Shown here in pieces: positions 1-21,300 of a stretch of 64,000 bases of DNA. The first letter of the stretch is position 1. Every line of letters begins with the position of its first letter. The stretch covers positions 19,582,311 to 19,646,310 of the forward strand of contig OX459095.1 in NCBI GenBank assembly GCA_949775045.1, in the 5' to 3' direction. Position numbers and translations under genes: made by a program. The notes under the pieces were generated by a model. That model worked only from the letters and a program-made list of their open reading frames with translations. It was not told the origin of the DNA and searched no databases. Origin of the DNA: Metridium senile (taxonomy: Eukaryota > Cnidaria > Anthozoa > Actiniaria > Metridiidae).

Positions 1-1962
1 TTCTCCATAAAATTGAAAACATCCGTAAAGACATTGACGAAATTACTGTAAGTCCTGCTGAGCAAGATCTTGTTCCCTCTGACAAATCTTTGCCAAATGG
101 TATTCAATGTCTTAGCTCCTTCAAGACTTTGAATGAGTCTGAAGTGCAAGATCTAATTAAGAATTCTTCAAAAAAGTCATGCAGTTTGGATCCAATACCA
201 ACCTCTCTTCTTCATGAATGTCTTGATGTCCTTCTTCCAATTGTAACCAAGATAGTGAATACATCCTTGTCAATGTCACACTTTCCTTCGGACTGGAAGG
301 AAGCACTTGTTAAGCCACTTCTGAAAAAAGGTGCGAAAGATCTAACTAACAAGAACTTACGTCCAGTTAGCAATCTGCAATTTCTATCAAAGATTACGGA
401 AAGAGCCGTGTTTGATCAGATTTCTCAACACATAGCTAACAATGAGCTGGCTCCTGTATTACAGTCAGCTTACAGGCCATCGCACAGTACAGAAACTGCT
501 CTTCTGCGTATTGTTAATGGCATACTGTTTGATATGAACAAACAACACGTATCGCTGTTAGTTATGCTGGACTTGAGTGCGGCGTTCGATACGATCGACC
601 ATACCATTTTATTACGTCGCCTTCAAACTTCATTTGGGATTACAGGATCTCCATTGCAATGGATCTCTTCCTATTTACATGGTCGATCGCAGCGCGTTAT
701 GATTGATGAGGTTCTGTCTGATAGTCGTCCACTACATTTTGGAATTCCTCAAGGCTCATGTTTGGGTCCGCTTCTGTTTTCTATCTATTCAAGCAAGCTA
801 TTCGATGTCATCAAAGCTCATCTTCCAAATGCACATGCTTACGCTGATGACACCCAGTTATATCTGTCATTTAAACCTGGCAGATCAACTAATGAACAAG
901 ATGCATGGAAAGCAATGGAACATTGTATCAAGGCTGTTAGAGCATGGATGATCACAGATAAGTTAAAACTGAACGAGTCAAAAACCGAGTTTATGATCAT
1001 AGGGACATGGCAGCAAATAAACAAAGTTAATAACAATGAGATACTGGTGGGTGATGCGTGCGTTGCAGCTGTAAAGGAGGCTAGAAATCTTGGCGTATGG
1101 CTGGATTGCAATCTCAATTTTGATACACATATAACTAAAACTTGCAAGCTTTCATTTCATTCGCTACATAATATTAGACATATAAGAAAATATTTTACTC
1201 GAGAAGCCACACAAACTCTCGTGCATGCATTGGTGACCAGCCGATTAGATTATTGTAATGGTATACTTTTTGGACTTCCAGAATGTCGCATTAAGAAGCT
1301 CCAACGCGTACAAAACGCAGCAGCGAGATTGATATCAAACGCTTCACGTTTTTGTCACATTACTCCAGTATTATACCAGCTTCACTGGATACCAATTAAG
1401 TATAGAGTTATTTTTAAGATAGTTTTAATAACTTTTAAAATTTTAAGGGCAAATGCCCCTTCTTATTTAAGTACCCTTATTAATATTAAACGTCCTGAAC
1501 GTTATAATTTACGATCCAATAACAATGGTCTTTTACTAGAGCCTGCACAAGGGATTACTAAGAAAACTACGGGCGATAGATGTTTCAAAGTAGCTGCACC
1601 CGTTTTATGGAACAATCTTCCGTGCAATCTTAGAAACGAGATAAACATTATTAAGTTTAAAAAGTCTTTAAAAACATATCTTTTTCAATTATCATATGAT
1701 CATTAGTTAGTATTATTAGTTTCTACTAGTAGATATTATATATAATGGATTTGTATAATTATTTTTTAGTTTTTATTAGTTTTAATATTTCTTCGTTTCA
1801 ACTTATATTGATATCACCATATTTTATTGTATACATCATAATCATATTTCATTATATTTTATATTAGTACATTTACTTTATATACACATGTTACGCGCAT
1901 TTGATCATATGCACATGTTAATTTGCGCGAAACAAATATTAAATTATTATTATTATTATTAT
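1..1962 (+). mobile_element. CR1/L2-like non-LTR retrotransposon (LINE), 3' part
   Basis: The element enters from the left edge. It contains an intact reverse-transcriptase reading frame to 1706, about 240 bp of AT-rich 3' UTR, and ends in a short (ATT)n tail near 1945-1962, the usual 3' end of CR1/L2-type LINEs. It lies antisense to iGluR-B, and since the next iGluR-B exons are not found to its right, it probably sits in an iGluR-B intron. The endonuclease part would be left of the window. Confidence 0.85.
3..1706 (+). CDS. LINE reverse transcriptase, C-terminal part of ORF2
   Basis: This is an RNA-directed DNA polymerase that copies LINE RNA at the target site. The frame is open from base 3, so the protein starts outside the window, and it ends with TAG at 1704-1706. 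Visible RT blocks in order are a fingers motif around LRPVSNLQFLSKITERAV, LDLSAAFDTIDH, GIPQGSCLGPLLF and the catalytic AYADDTQLYL, whose YADD is at 840-851. The C-terminal half contains LHWIPIKYRVIFK and ends in YDH. No frameshift or stop breaks it over about 567 codons, which suggests a young copy. CR1, L2 and related clades are hard to separate by eye. Confidence 0.88.
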   Translation, partial: LHKIENIRKDIDEITVSPAEQDLVPSDKSLPNGIQCLSSFKTLNESEVQDLIKNSSKKSCSLDPIPTSLLHECLDVLLPIVTKIVNTSLSMSHFPSDWKEALVKPLLKKGAKDLTNKNLRPVSNLQFLSKITERAVFDQISQHIANNELAPVLQSAYRPSHSTETALLRIVNGILFDMNKQHVSLLVMLDLSAAFDTIDHTILLRRLQTSFGITGSPLQWISSYLHGRSQRVMIDEVLSDSRPLHFGIPQGSCLGPLLFSIYSSKLFDVIKAHLPNAHAYADDTQLYLSFKPGRSTNEQDAWKAMEHCIKAVRAWMITDKLKLNESKTEFMIIGTWQQINKVNNNEILVGDACVAAVKEARNLGVWLDCNLNFDTHITKTCKLSFHSLHNIRHIRKYFTREATQTLVHALVTSRLDYCNGILFGLPECRIKKLQRVQNAAARLISNASRFCHITPVLYQLHWIPIKYRVIFKIVLITFKILRANAPSYLSTLINIKRPERYNLRSNNNGLLLEPAQGITKKTTGDRCFKVAAPVLWNNLPCNLRNEINIIKFKKSLKTYLFQLSYDH

Positions 1963-2335
1963 ATTTACTGAGTTATTTGAGTAACCACTACTAAGTCGTT
2001 TTTGGAATTGCAATGAGTAACTGTGTATGCATAAATTTACTAAGATATTTGGTATACTAAGTCGTTTTTGCAGAGGGTAACTGTGTATGCATAGATTTAC
2101 TGAGTTATTTGAGTAGCCACTACTCAGTAGGTTTTGCAGAGGGTAACTGTGTATGCATAGATTTACTGAGTTATTTGAGTAGCCACTACTCAGTAGTTTT
2201 TGCAGTGAGTAACTGTGTATGCATTAATTTACTGAGTTATTTGAGTAACCACTACTCAGTGGTTTTTGCATGAGTGATTAAGTGTGTACGCAGTGATTTA
2301 CTAAGTTACTTGAGTAACTAATGCGCGTGGTCAGT
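1963..2335 (+). repeat. Minisatellite, about 60-65 bp unit, about 5 copies
   Basis: Tandem copies contain the recurring pieces GAGTTATTTGAGTA, CCACTACTCAGT, GTTTTTGCA and GAGTAACTGTGTATGCAT. The array begins directly after the LINE tail and stops just before the donor of iGluR-B exon 8. A related array lies at 62975-63275. Confidence 0.85.
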
Positions 2336-2365
2336 GGTTTTTACAATTAATGAATATCTGCTTAC

Positions 2366-12697
<10,332 letters not shown>

Positions 12698-13479
12698 GAT
12701 GTCTTCGTACTCTTTATAAGACTTGATGAGGAAAGAGTATTCTTTTGGGATGAGTTCAAGGCTTCAAAAGTCAAACAAATTGTTGTTATTTTTCAGAGAT
12801 GAAAGATTGATTCAAAGAGTCATGCACCTCGCATCAATACTTGCTGAAAAATTAACATTCCTCAGCATAAGATCATAATTTCTGATCCCCATCGCTTTAA
12901 ATGGACCAATCACATACTTCTGCGGCCTTATAAACTAGTTCTTATCAAAACACAACGAACATTCGGGATTACAAAATACCCACCCGAAAAACAGCCAAAA
13001 CGCAAAGAACTTCAATGAGGAGTAAACAAAAAAACACACAATCTACTTCGTCGATAAATGTAAATTAACGAAATGTTATTAATTCACGTGGAAAATGTGC
13101 TGGAAAAGATAAGATTTGGTTTATGTTATGATTACAATGGGAATAAAGGATTCGTTTATGATCGACGCAGTTATTAATAAGTAAAACGGTTCATTTTTCG
13201 CCTTATCAATATTGCAGGATACAATAATTATATTTGAAAAAACTAGTCGATGGTAAGTGGTAAACGCTATTGAGTTAAGTTCAAAGTGGGTTTCTTAGCC
13301 GCACGCTTTGAAGAGTGCCTAGTTATTATTAGATACATCTTTTAATGTGCATTTGAACCATTTGATACATTTTACACAGTATATAATACTAAGATGTTTG
13401 TTTTAGATTTGTCCAATGAAAAGAGATCATTACTATATTAGGACCCAACGTTATTCAGATATTTTCGACTTTATTTTTT

Positions 13480-13567
13480 ATTTATTTAATTTTTTATTTG
13501 TTTATTTGTTTGTTTGCTTGATTGTTTGTTTGTTCATTTGTTTGTTTGTTTGTTCGTTCGTTCGTTA
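13480..13567. repeat. (TTTG)n/(TTCG)n degenerate microsatellite
   Basis: Runs of TTTG with a short TTCG tail. The flanking sequence 12700-13980, upstream of iGluR-B, is AT-rich and holds no gene I can support; the iGluR-B promoter would be expected here but no clear TATA signal was found. Confidence 0.85.
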
Positions 13568-14046
13568 TAGTTATCATCGTTTGAATATCCGAAATATAAT
13601 GACACAATGATCGTAAAAAGCCGGTCTCGTCATTGTTTATCTAGATCACTACTAAATCATATTCTAGTTCATATTATTGTAATATTTTCTTTCCAGGAGA
13701 GAAACGGACGAAATTGGAACAGGGAATTATTTTTGTGCGTTAGTCAACTAGTCAACCTTTTTGTCTGCTTGTAATCGATTGTGTTGTCTCAAAACAGTGT
13801 CTTGAGTGCTTGATCAGTCTTAAATAAGATTTCTTGAAATTATATGATGTTTGCCTGCAGGGCCAAAGAGTAACACGACATATAATCATCTTTTATTTAT
13901 ACATGCGTTTTGCAGACGCGATGAAAATACTGGATTCTCCAAAGCTTTTTTTCATATATATATTCTGATGCGCCACTTGTCAGGATAATGTCAAACTTTA
14001 ATTGTTTTGAATTACAATAATGATATTATACAAAAAATGTTCAGAA

Positions 14047-14282
14047 ACGGCAGTTTTATTGCGCGTATAAGTTATGAGAGCTTTGATTGGTCAAGTTTCA
14101 ACCAATTAGATATCGCGTTTGTTGTGTTTGTGATGTCACCTCATTTGCTGTGCATACGTGCTTTTGAGCCGGTTACAATAATAATACTCTACATGGAGTT
14201 TATTACGCGTATTAGTTATGAGAGCTTAATTTGATTGGTCAAGTTTCAACCAATCAGCCGGATAACGTGTTTGGTGGGTTTG
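14047..14282. repeat. Two-copy tandem duplication
   Basis: The block with GTATAAGTTATGAGAGC, TTGATTGGTCAAGTTTCAACC and a TGTGATGTCAC-like piece occurs twice, about 150 bp apart. Confidence 0.75.
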
Positions 14283-14379
14283 TGACGTAACTTAACACGT
14301 GCTGTTGATGGCCATCTCTTTTTCCTTCATCCTACGTGGAATTCCAATTAGGGCCGAGTAGAGACGTCACATCAGTCTA

Positions 14380-14525
14380 CATTATTCATATATTAGAAAT
14401 GAATAAGTCAAAGTTTTCTTCATATATTAGAAATAAATAAGTCAAATTAAAGTTTTTCTTCATATATTAGAAATGAATAAGTCAAAGTTTGTCTTCATAT
14501 ATTAGAAATGAATATGTCAACGTTT
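14380..14525. repeat. Short tandem repeat, about 37-48 bp unit, 4 copies
   Basis: Four copies of TTCATATATTAGAAATGAAT followed by AAGTCAAAGTTT with small changes. Confidence 0.85.
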
Positions 14526-14587
14526 TCATGATCAGCTGCAGAACAAACATGCTTTTCACGTATAAACTTCAATCATTTCGTCCGAGG

Positions 14588-14906
14588 TATGGGTGGCATG
14601 AGTGGCCTAGCGGTGAGAGCGTTGGCCTTTCACCACTGTAACCTGGGTTCGATTCCCGACTCGGGTGACAAGTGAATAAAGTTTGTTTGATGTGTTGTTC
14701 TCTCTCATTTCCTCCCTCCGTAAAAATCAACATGTGAGCAGTGTCGTGTGTTGTAAATATGGAATGTAGTGGTAGTAAGTGTGAGTGAACCTCACGGAAG
14801 AACCCCGACGGGCAGTGATGGTTGTAAAATGCCCACTGCGTTTGCAGTGTACACGTTGCCTTTTGTTCATGATACAAAACAAGATTGAATAAAATCATCG
14901 TATTAT
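14588..14906 (+). mobile_element. tRNA-derived SINE (family A), longest copy
   Basis: The head GTGGCCTAGCGGTGAGAGCG and the B box TGGGTTCGATTCCCGACTCG are followed by the body motif TTTGTTTGATGTGTTGTTC, TCCCTCCGTAAAAATCAACATG and a 3' end with AATAAAATCATC. Shorter or older copies are at 5872-5950, 21120-21355 and 52745-52990. Confidence 0.8.
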
Positions 14907-15841
14907 TTTTAGCAATAAAAAGAGCGGCGTTTAAGCTCGTCAGTCAATATTTTAAGGGAAGAGGTGGGAGGTGGGAGATAGAGCGCTAGCTAAATGAATC
15001 TTCCATTCTTTTTTGTGTGATTTGGATCAAATATATAAAGTTCGACGTTACGCTATAATCACACTAACTATAATATATAATATATAATAATTAAATCCAT
15101 TTCAATAACATTCATTTTATTTATCAATCTTTATTCGATTTTTTACAGTTATTATTTGTAAACAAGCGACCAAAAAATGCTGATCTTAAATTTTAAAGCT
15201 ATACGATTATAGAACAAATCATGGAACAATTTACCAGAATCTATAAAAATCACTTGATCGTTTTAGAACTTTATTGAAAACACATTTATTTCTTAGTGAC
15301 TCTTAAGTATTTAAATTTTTCATTGTATATTTACTCACATTAATTTTATCACTATCATGTTTACACAAGCGCACTGAGACATATGTATAGTGCGCTATGC
15401 AAGAACCTATTATCGTTATTATAGAATACATCGACTAAAACATGTCTATATTATTCCATACTCAAGCTATTCATTCATAAAATTTGATGTATTCTTTCAT
15501 CCATCCTACCAGCTTTTCCTTTTATAATTACAAGGTAGATGCAATTAATTAAGACTAGAAACCTCAACTAACATTTTTTTTCGAAGTTTACTTAGATAAG
15601 CTGTGAGATCTCTCATTAAAGTTTTGAAAAAATTTGTCTTAACTAATTTGACAAATGATGGTAAATAGGCGCTCCACAAAAAACCAGCCAATTTAGATTA
15701 TAGAATGCTAAAAATAACAGCTTTTGAAATTACACTTATCCAATCAATTATATTTCCCATTAAGGTTTTAAGTAAAGGTAACATCGGGCCATGACCTCAT
15801 TTAGTACTAAGTCATAAAAAGGCGGGTATACCCTCGAGCAG

Positions 15842-15967
15842 ATTTCGTATGACTGTGAAAAGTTCAGTGCCGTGTGCGTGCCTTGCCGAGACCGTAATGT
15901 TTCTTGAATGTCTTGCCGTGCCTTGACCGCGTTCGTGCCGTGCGCACTTTTCACAGTCATACGAAAT
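15842..15967. mobile_element. Short palindromic MITE
   Basis: The ends GATTTCGTATGACTGTGAAAAG and its exact complement bound a 126-bp element with internal GTGCCTTGCCG-like repeats. The surrounding sequence 14910-15840 and 15970-16025 holds no feature I can support. Confidence 0.8.
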
Positions 15968-16026
15968 CTTCTCTATACCAGAGCTGATCGCTTTCCAAGA
16001 TCACCTACTACGTGGTTTATATAGGA

Positions 16027-16407
16027 GGGTCCTGAAGGGGTAAATTGGGAATTGGGATTTGCCTTTTTTCGAGGCTGGGAATTGGGATTTGCCCATTGGG
16101 ATTTGGATTTGTCCATTGGGATTGGGATTTGTCCATAGGATTTGGCTATTTCTTGTCCATTCGTTTTCTCTTTTGATGCTAAAATAATGTTTTAAATTGA
16201 GTAATTTGCAACATTTTACGTCGTTTTAGTAGACTAGAAGAGAAAATCGAACTATCTTGGGCTTCCTGTGGTTAGTATTCAATTTGGGCTTCCTGTGGTT
16301 AATGTTTGGGCTTCCTGTGGTTAATGTTTGGGCTTCCTGTGGTAATTGGGATTTTGATAAAAAATTGATTGGGAATTGGGATTGGATACCCCCCTTCAGG
16401 ACCCTCA
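16027..16407. mobile_element. MITE of the TCCTGAAGGGG family with both ends
   Basis: It starts GAGGGTCCTGAAGGGGTA and ends TACCCCCCTTCAGGACCCTC. The interior has repeated GGGATTTG pieces and four copies of GGGCTTCCTGTGGTTA. From 16410 to 16990 I see nothing supportable. Confidence 0.75.
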
Positions 16408-16994
16408 TATAGCAATGTTCCCGCCAAATAGTATTTATCTTAAGCCAATCAACGCCTTGTGTTTAATATTTGTACTTGTTGGTGTAGTTTATAAGCACAT
16501 TAGTAATAACAATATGAAAGCACTGAATCAGCCATTCATGTTTGCATTTCTGCACTGGGCCCTTAACAATAATGTTTCAGGTTTTGGTAAGGTGCCAAGA
16601 AGGGCACAAGCTATGACTTTCATGTATATTAGAATAAAATTTTAGTAGATCTTCAAACCTTCTTAAAAACCTTTTTTTCTAATTCTAATTCCATTCGTTT
16701 AGGTACCACTAAGCAGTATTGACCAGTCAATGTTTACTTTTCTGTACATCAGTAATATTGTAGTGGTTTCTGCCGATGGCTAGTCATTTTCTTTGGATGG
16801 CAATAAACCACTACTGTTCATCATTGCTTGCCGAGCTCGAGGAGACACCACCTTTTTTCCAGGAACACCAATGTAATTTATAGCTTACTTTCCTGTACAT
16901 TAGCATAGCAGTCTGGTAGATTCAAAGTAGTTGGACGTTTAGGAATCATATAAGGATTAAACTCAACATGGTTATCAGTCTGGTTAACGTCGTA

Positions 16995-17545
16995 GGAATC
17001 AACCTCGTTGGGGCACTAGGGAGAAAATGGGATTATTAATGAGTAAATACTGAGATGAAGAACTGGTAAGAACGAAAGATCAACCTCGTTGGGGGCACTA
17101 GGGAGACAATGGGATTATTGATGAGTAAATAGATGAAGAACTGGTAAGACCGAAGGATCAACCTCGTTGGGGGCACTAGGGAGACAATGGGATTATTGAT
17201 GAGTAAATAGATGAAGAACTGGTAAGACTGAAGGATCAACCTCGTTGGGGGCACTAGGGAGACAATGGGATTATTGATGAGTAAATAGATGAAGAACTGG
17301 TAAGACTGAAGGATCAACCTCGTTGGGGGCACTAGGGAGAAAATGGGATTATTAATGAGTAAATACTGAGATGTAGAACTGGTAAGACCGAAGGATCAAT
17401 CTCGTTGGGGGCACTAGGGAGACAATGGGATTATTGATGAGTAAATAGATGAAGAACTGGTAAGACTGAAGGATCAACCTCATTGGGGGCACTAGGGAGA
17501 CAATGGGATTATTGATGAGTAAATAGATGAAGAACTGGTAAGACT
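16995..17545. repeat. Minisatellite, about 75-bp unit, about 7 copies
   Basis: The unit contains CAACCTCGTTGGGGGCACTAG, GGGATTATTGATGAGTAAAT and GAAGAACTGGTAAGACTGAA. Some units read ATTAATGAGTAAATACTGAG instead, so two subtypes alternate. Confidence 0.95.
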
Positions 17546-17581
17546 GAAAAAAGCAGCTGCAAGTGACTGGTGATCGAGGTT

Positions 17582-17745
17582 AAGGCCCTGTCCACACGTA
17601 TCAGGATATTTTTGAAAACGAAGGATTTTTCCTCCGTTTTCGCCTTCCGTCCACACATACGTAGATGGCGTTTTCTTTCACCGAAGATGTTTGAAAGTGG
17701 ATGTTTTCAAATACGTGTGGACAGTGAAAACGGAGGTTTTTTGAA
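17582..17745. mobile_element. MITE of the GTCCACACGTAT family
   Basis: The ends read GGCCCTGTCCACACGTATC and TACGTGTGGACAGTGAAAACG. A partial relative lies near 18560-18615. Functionally similar but different elements lie at 31008-31212 and 41490-41530. Confidence 0.65.
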
Positions 17746-17792
17746 ATCGATGGATATAGTGTTTTCGCTCTATACTATAGTTCATGTTTGTT

Positions 17793-18092
17793 ATATACCT
17801 AATTCAAAAATCGTTGTCGTAATCAAAGCTGCAGTCCACACTCTGAAACCTGAAAGGATGTCGATAATATCAACATAATTTGAGATTTATTAGACGTATT
17901 TTCAAGAAATATTTGTTTCATGATCTACCACTGCAGCAACTTGTTATGCTCATATAACACAAACACATACAACCAAAATATGCTATGAATAAATCGATAA
18001 CAAGAGAAGAAATACCGAAATCCTTTGCAAGCTTCAGAGTGTGGACTGTAGGTTTGATTGCGACAACGATTATTGAAATAGGTGTATGAAAG
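17793..18092. mobile_element. MITE with ATACACCTATTTCAA-type ends, about 300 bp (iGluR-A 3' UTR)
   Basis: Inverted arms contain CAGTCCACACTCTGAA and TCGTTGTCGCAATCAAA. The right end, TTGAAATAGGTGTATG, stops about 19 bp after the iGluR-A stop codon, so the element probably forms most of that 3' UTR. Relatives are at 18737-19035, 26651-26958 and in part at 30926-31005. Confidence 0.75.
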
Positions 18093-18110
18093 TGTTTCCC
18101 CGTTCAGACC

Positions 18111-18338
18111 TCATTGATACCATCCCTTGAACCACGCCCGCCAGCTTGAAGGGTCCTCTGCAGGGGGTGGTCTAGGGTTTTCCTGGAGTACCACCGGCCT
18201 AAGTTCCTTTGGTCCCTGGGATAATACAACCCTAACAGGGATCTGATTGCCTGAAGTAGCCGCAGACACTGATGGCTCTTTTCCACTTTCAGCAGAAATG
18301 ACTTCTTGAGATCGATTGATCATTTCACGGCTTTTACC
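18111..18338 (-). other. Proposed terminal exon 15 of iGluR-A (cytoplasmic tail)
   Basis: The 75-codon frame plus TGA follows the exon 14 donor (CAG/GTATCC at 19874) in the right phase. It begins [10 protein letters not shown], is rich in Ser, Pro and charged residues and ends in WFKGWYQ. The acceptor (TTCTTGTGCTGAAG) has only a modest pyrimidine tract. Without it the reading frame ends after residue 858 with no seen terminal exon. Confidence 0.55.
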
Positions 18339-21300
18339 CTTCAGCACAAGAATAGATTTCAGTCTTAAACCTGACCATTAATTGCATTCATGTATCATTT
18401 TCAAATTACTAGATATTGTAATCTATTTTGGGTACTTCGAGAAGGACTGGGTACCATAACAAATATTTTTGAGACGTCGTTCACGTCCTTCATGAATAGA
18501 AAAAGGGGAAAATGAGTAATTTCTGACTTTTTTTTTATTATGTTTATTGTCCATGAAATTGTCATTTTCACTGTCCACACGTATTTGAAAATGTCAAAAT
18601 TCCCTAGACGGGACTAGTTCACATTCAACATATAAGCATGCGTAGTAGAAGCTAAATTACAAGCAATATAACGCATGCTCGTCATTGCGAGTATCGATTA
18701 ATCACGGTTGCTGTTGGATGTATGGCATTTGATGACAATATACACCTATTTCCAAAACTGTTGTCTCAGCTGAAACTATAGTCCACACTCTGAAGCCTGC
18801 AAAGGATGTCGGTGATATGAGCATCATTTTTAATTCATTACACGTGTTTTGAATAAAAATGTGCTTCATCGTCTACAACTGAAACAATTTGTTATGGTCA
18901 TATGACAAACATATGCTAAGAATAAATCAATAGAAAGAAAAGAAATATCGACATCCTTTGCAGGTTTCAAAGTGTGGACGTTATTAATTCAGAGCTTTGA
19001 TTACGACAACGGTTTTTGAAATAATGAGTGGAAATACGTTCGGTCGTTCGGTGTATAAGTGAAATAAAGATCATAAGAAAAATGTCGCATGCCCTTAGCG
19101 GGAAATGAACCCAACGGTTTCGGCTGTTCAGTCCGACGTGTTACCACTACACCACAAGGACCAACCACGCTGGATACGCAGCCGGACGAAGTAGTATAGA
19201 GCAACTGTGGGAGGTCCCAGGGCGATACTGTAATCTCTTAGGTAAATTTGAACACCGTAAATGGAAACGCAGAATTGAAGTGAACAATCAATATATTTTT
19301 GAAATAGGTATATGAAAAGTGTCATGGTGATATAGGTAAGAAATAATTGGCAATTTACTCAACATTTTATTGATGCTAATATCATTTAAAACCTTGTTTT
19401 GGAAGAAGTCAATGATCTACTTACAATTAGAAAACATTATCTTGCTTGTGATTATTATTATTATTATTATAATTATTATTATCATGATTAGTATCAATAT
19501 CAACAATATCATTATTTTACAATATATATCATCATCATTATGCTTACTATTCCTGTGACTGTATTTAGTATTTAGTATTAGTCTTATCATTACGATTCTT
19601 GTTATTATTTTTTTATATATATTAATTATACCAATTTACACTGTCTATTTTATCATCTTTAGATGCAATACCTTATTTGGCCAGGTTTAATGATAAAATC
19701 TATTCCTGTGACACGGTGGTACCCAGTCCCCTCATTCTTATATATATGCGCGAGTCGATCGTTTGGGCTCAGTAAAGTTGGCAAAGTTGGCTTTGAGTAG
19801 CTTTAGATGCCCGTAAAACGGAGCAATGATGGAGAGACAACTAAATACAATAAATAGAGAATAATAGGGATACCTGTCCTGTTTTTGTCAGCATGTCAAC
19901 TATCCTTTTACACTTGATCTCAATGACAATCAGAAGGAAAGAAAATGCGACCCCACCAAGAAGGATGATGAACACACCGGCCATGTTCTGGATACCAAGA
20001 CTAGCTGTAGAACCACCTTTTTTATCAGCTTTCGCAATACACTGGCTTCTCTCATCCCACCACTTGTACTTGATACCATCGATAAAACCGTTCTCTCTTA
20101 GCTGGAAACAACAAACACAACATACTGTACAATAATCTCACACCACTTGTACTTGATACCATCGATAACACTGTTCTCTCTTAGCTGGAAACAACAAACA
20201 CAACAAACTCTCGTAGATGTTTTTAGTGCCGTTAAGTTCCCTACTGTCCACTTCTCTAAAGCGAGACTACCTGAACAAGTATTGTACAAAAACCAAAATA
20301 TGAGCAGAGTTGTGTGCTGAAATATTTAATTTTAGGATAGGACAGTAGTTGTGCTGAGTGTTTTGTGTAAAACAACCAAGAAAAAAACATTGAGCAAACA
20401 AACAAACAAAACAATTAAATAGCAATTGAACGAACAAACAAACAAACAAACAAGACAAACAAACAACTAACGAACGAATGAACGAACGAACGATCGAACA
20501 AACGAACAAATGAACGAACGAACAAAAGAACGAACGAACATACGAACGAACGAACAAACGAACGAACAAATAAACAAAAAAAAACAACAACAAAACAAAT
20601 AAACAGACAGACAAACAGTCAAATCTAAATTCACCTTAAGTATTGCCACAGACAGTTCATTCACATAGGGCGAGTTTCTTTGCAGGCCAATACCATAACT
20701 CTTGTAAGATATCAAGTTATTGAGTAAAGTAGTATTACAGGGTTTTCTCATGTTATAATAGTCTAGATATGGTTGTTCTGTGAGATAGGCGTAACCACCT
20801 TGTCTCGCCCATTTTACACCCGTACCAGTGCTTGGTGCATACGAATTTTTCTGTCTCATTTGAGAGTACATCTTGCGATAGAGAGGAACCTGTGACTCCT
20901 CGAAGAACGTATCTATGGCTCCACCCTTTAGAACTCCATAGCGGATTTTGTCTTGATTAGCGAGGTCTTCAAGGGAGTTAATGGATTTCTTGGATCGTTT
21001 AACTATTTAAGAATATAGAAAAAAATTGAATCAGGGCATTATTGAACAACTACATGCAAAGCTAATTTTTTTAAATGACCAACCAATAAACAGCCGTGCT
21101 TCCTTCTCAGTATTCAGTGGACAGAAAAAATTGGACACTCGACTACTACATTCTGTATTTACAAGCACACTACATTCAAACTCACATGTTGATCAATTTA
21201 CGGAGGGAGGAAAACCAGATAACCCGGAGAAAAACCATCGTGGAATGAGAGATAACAACACTTCAAACAAACTCTGTTCACTTGTCGCACGAGCAGGGAA

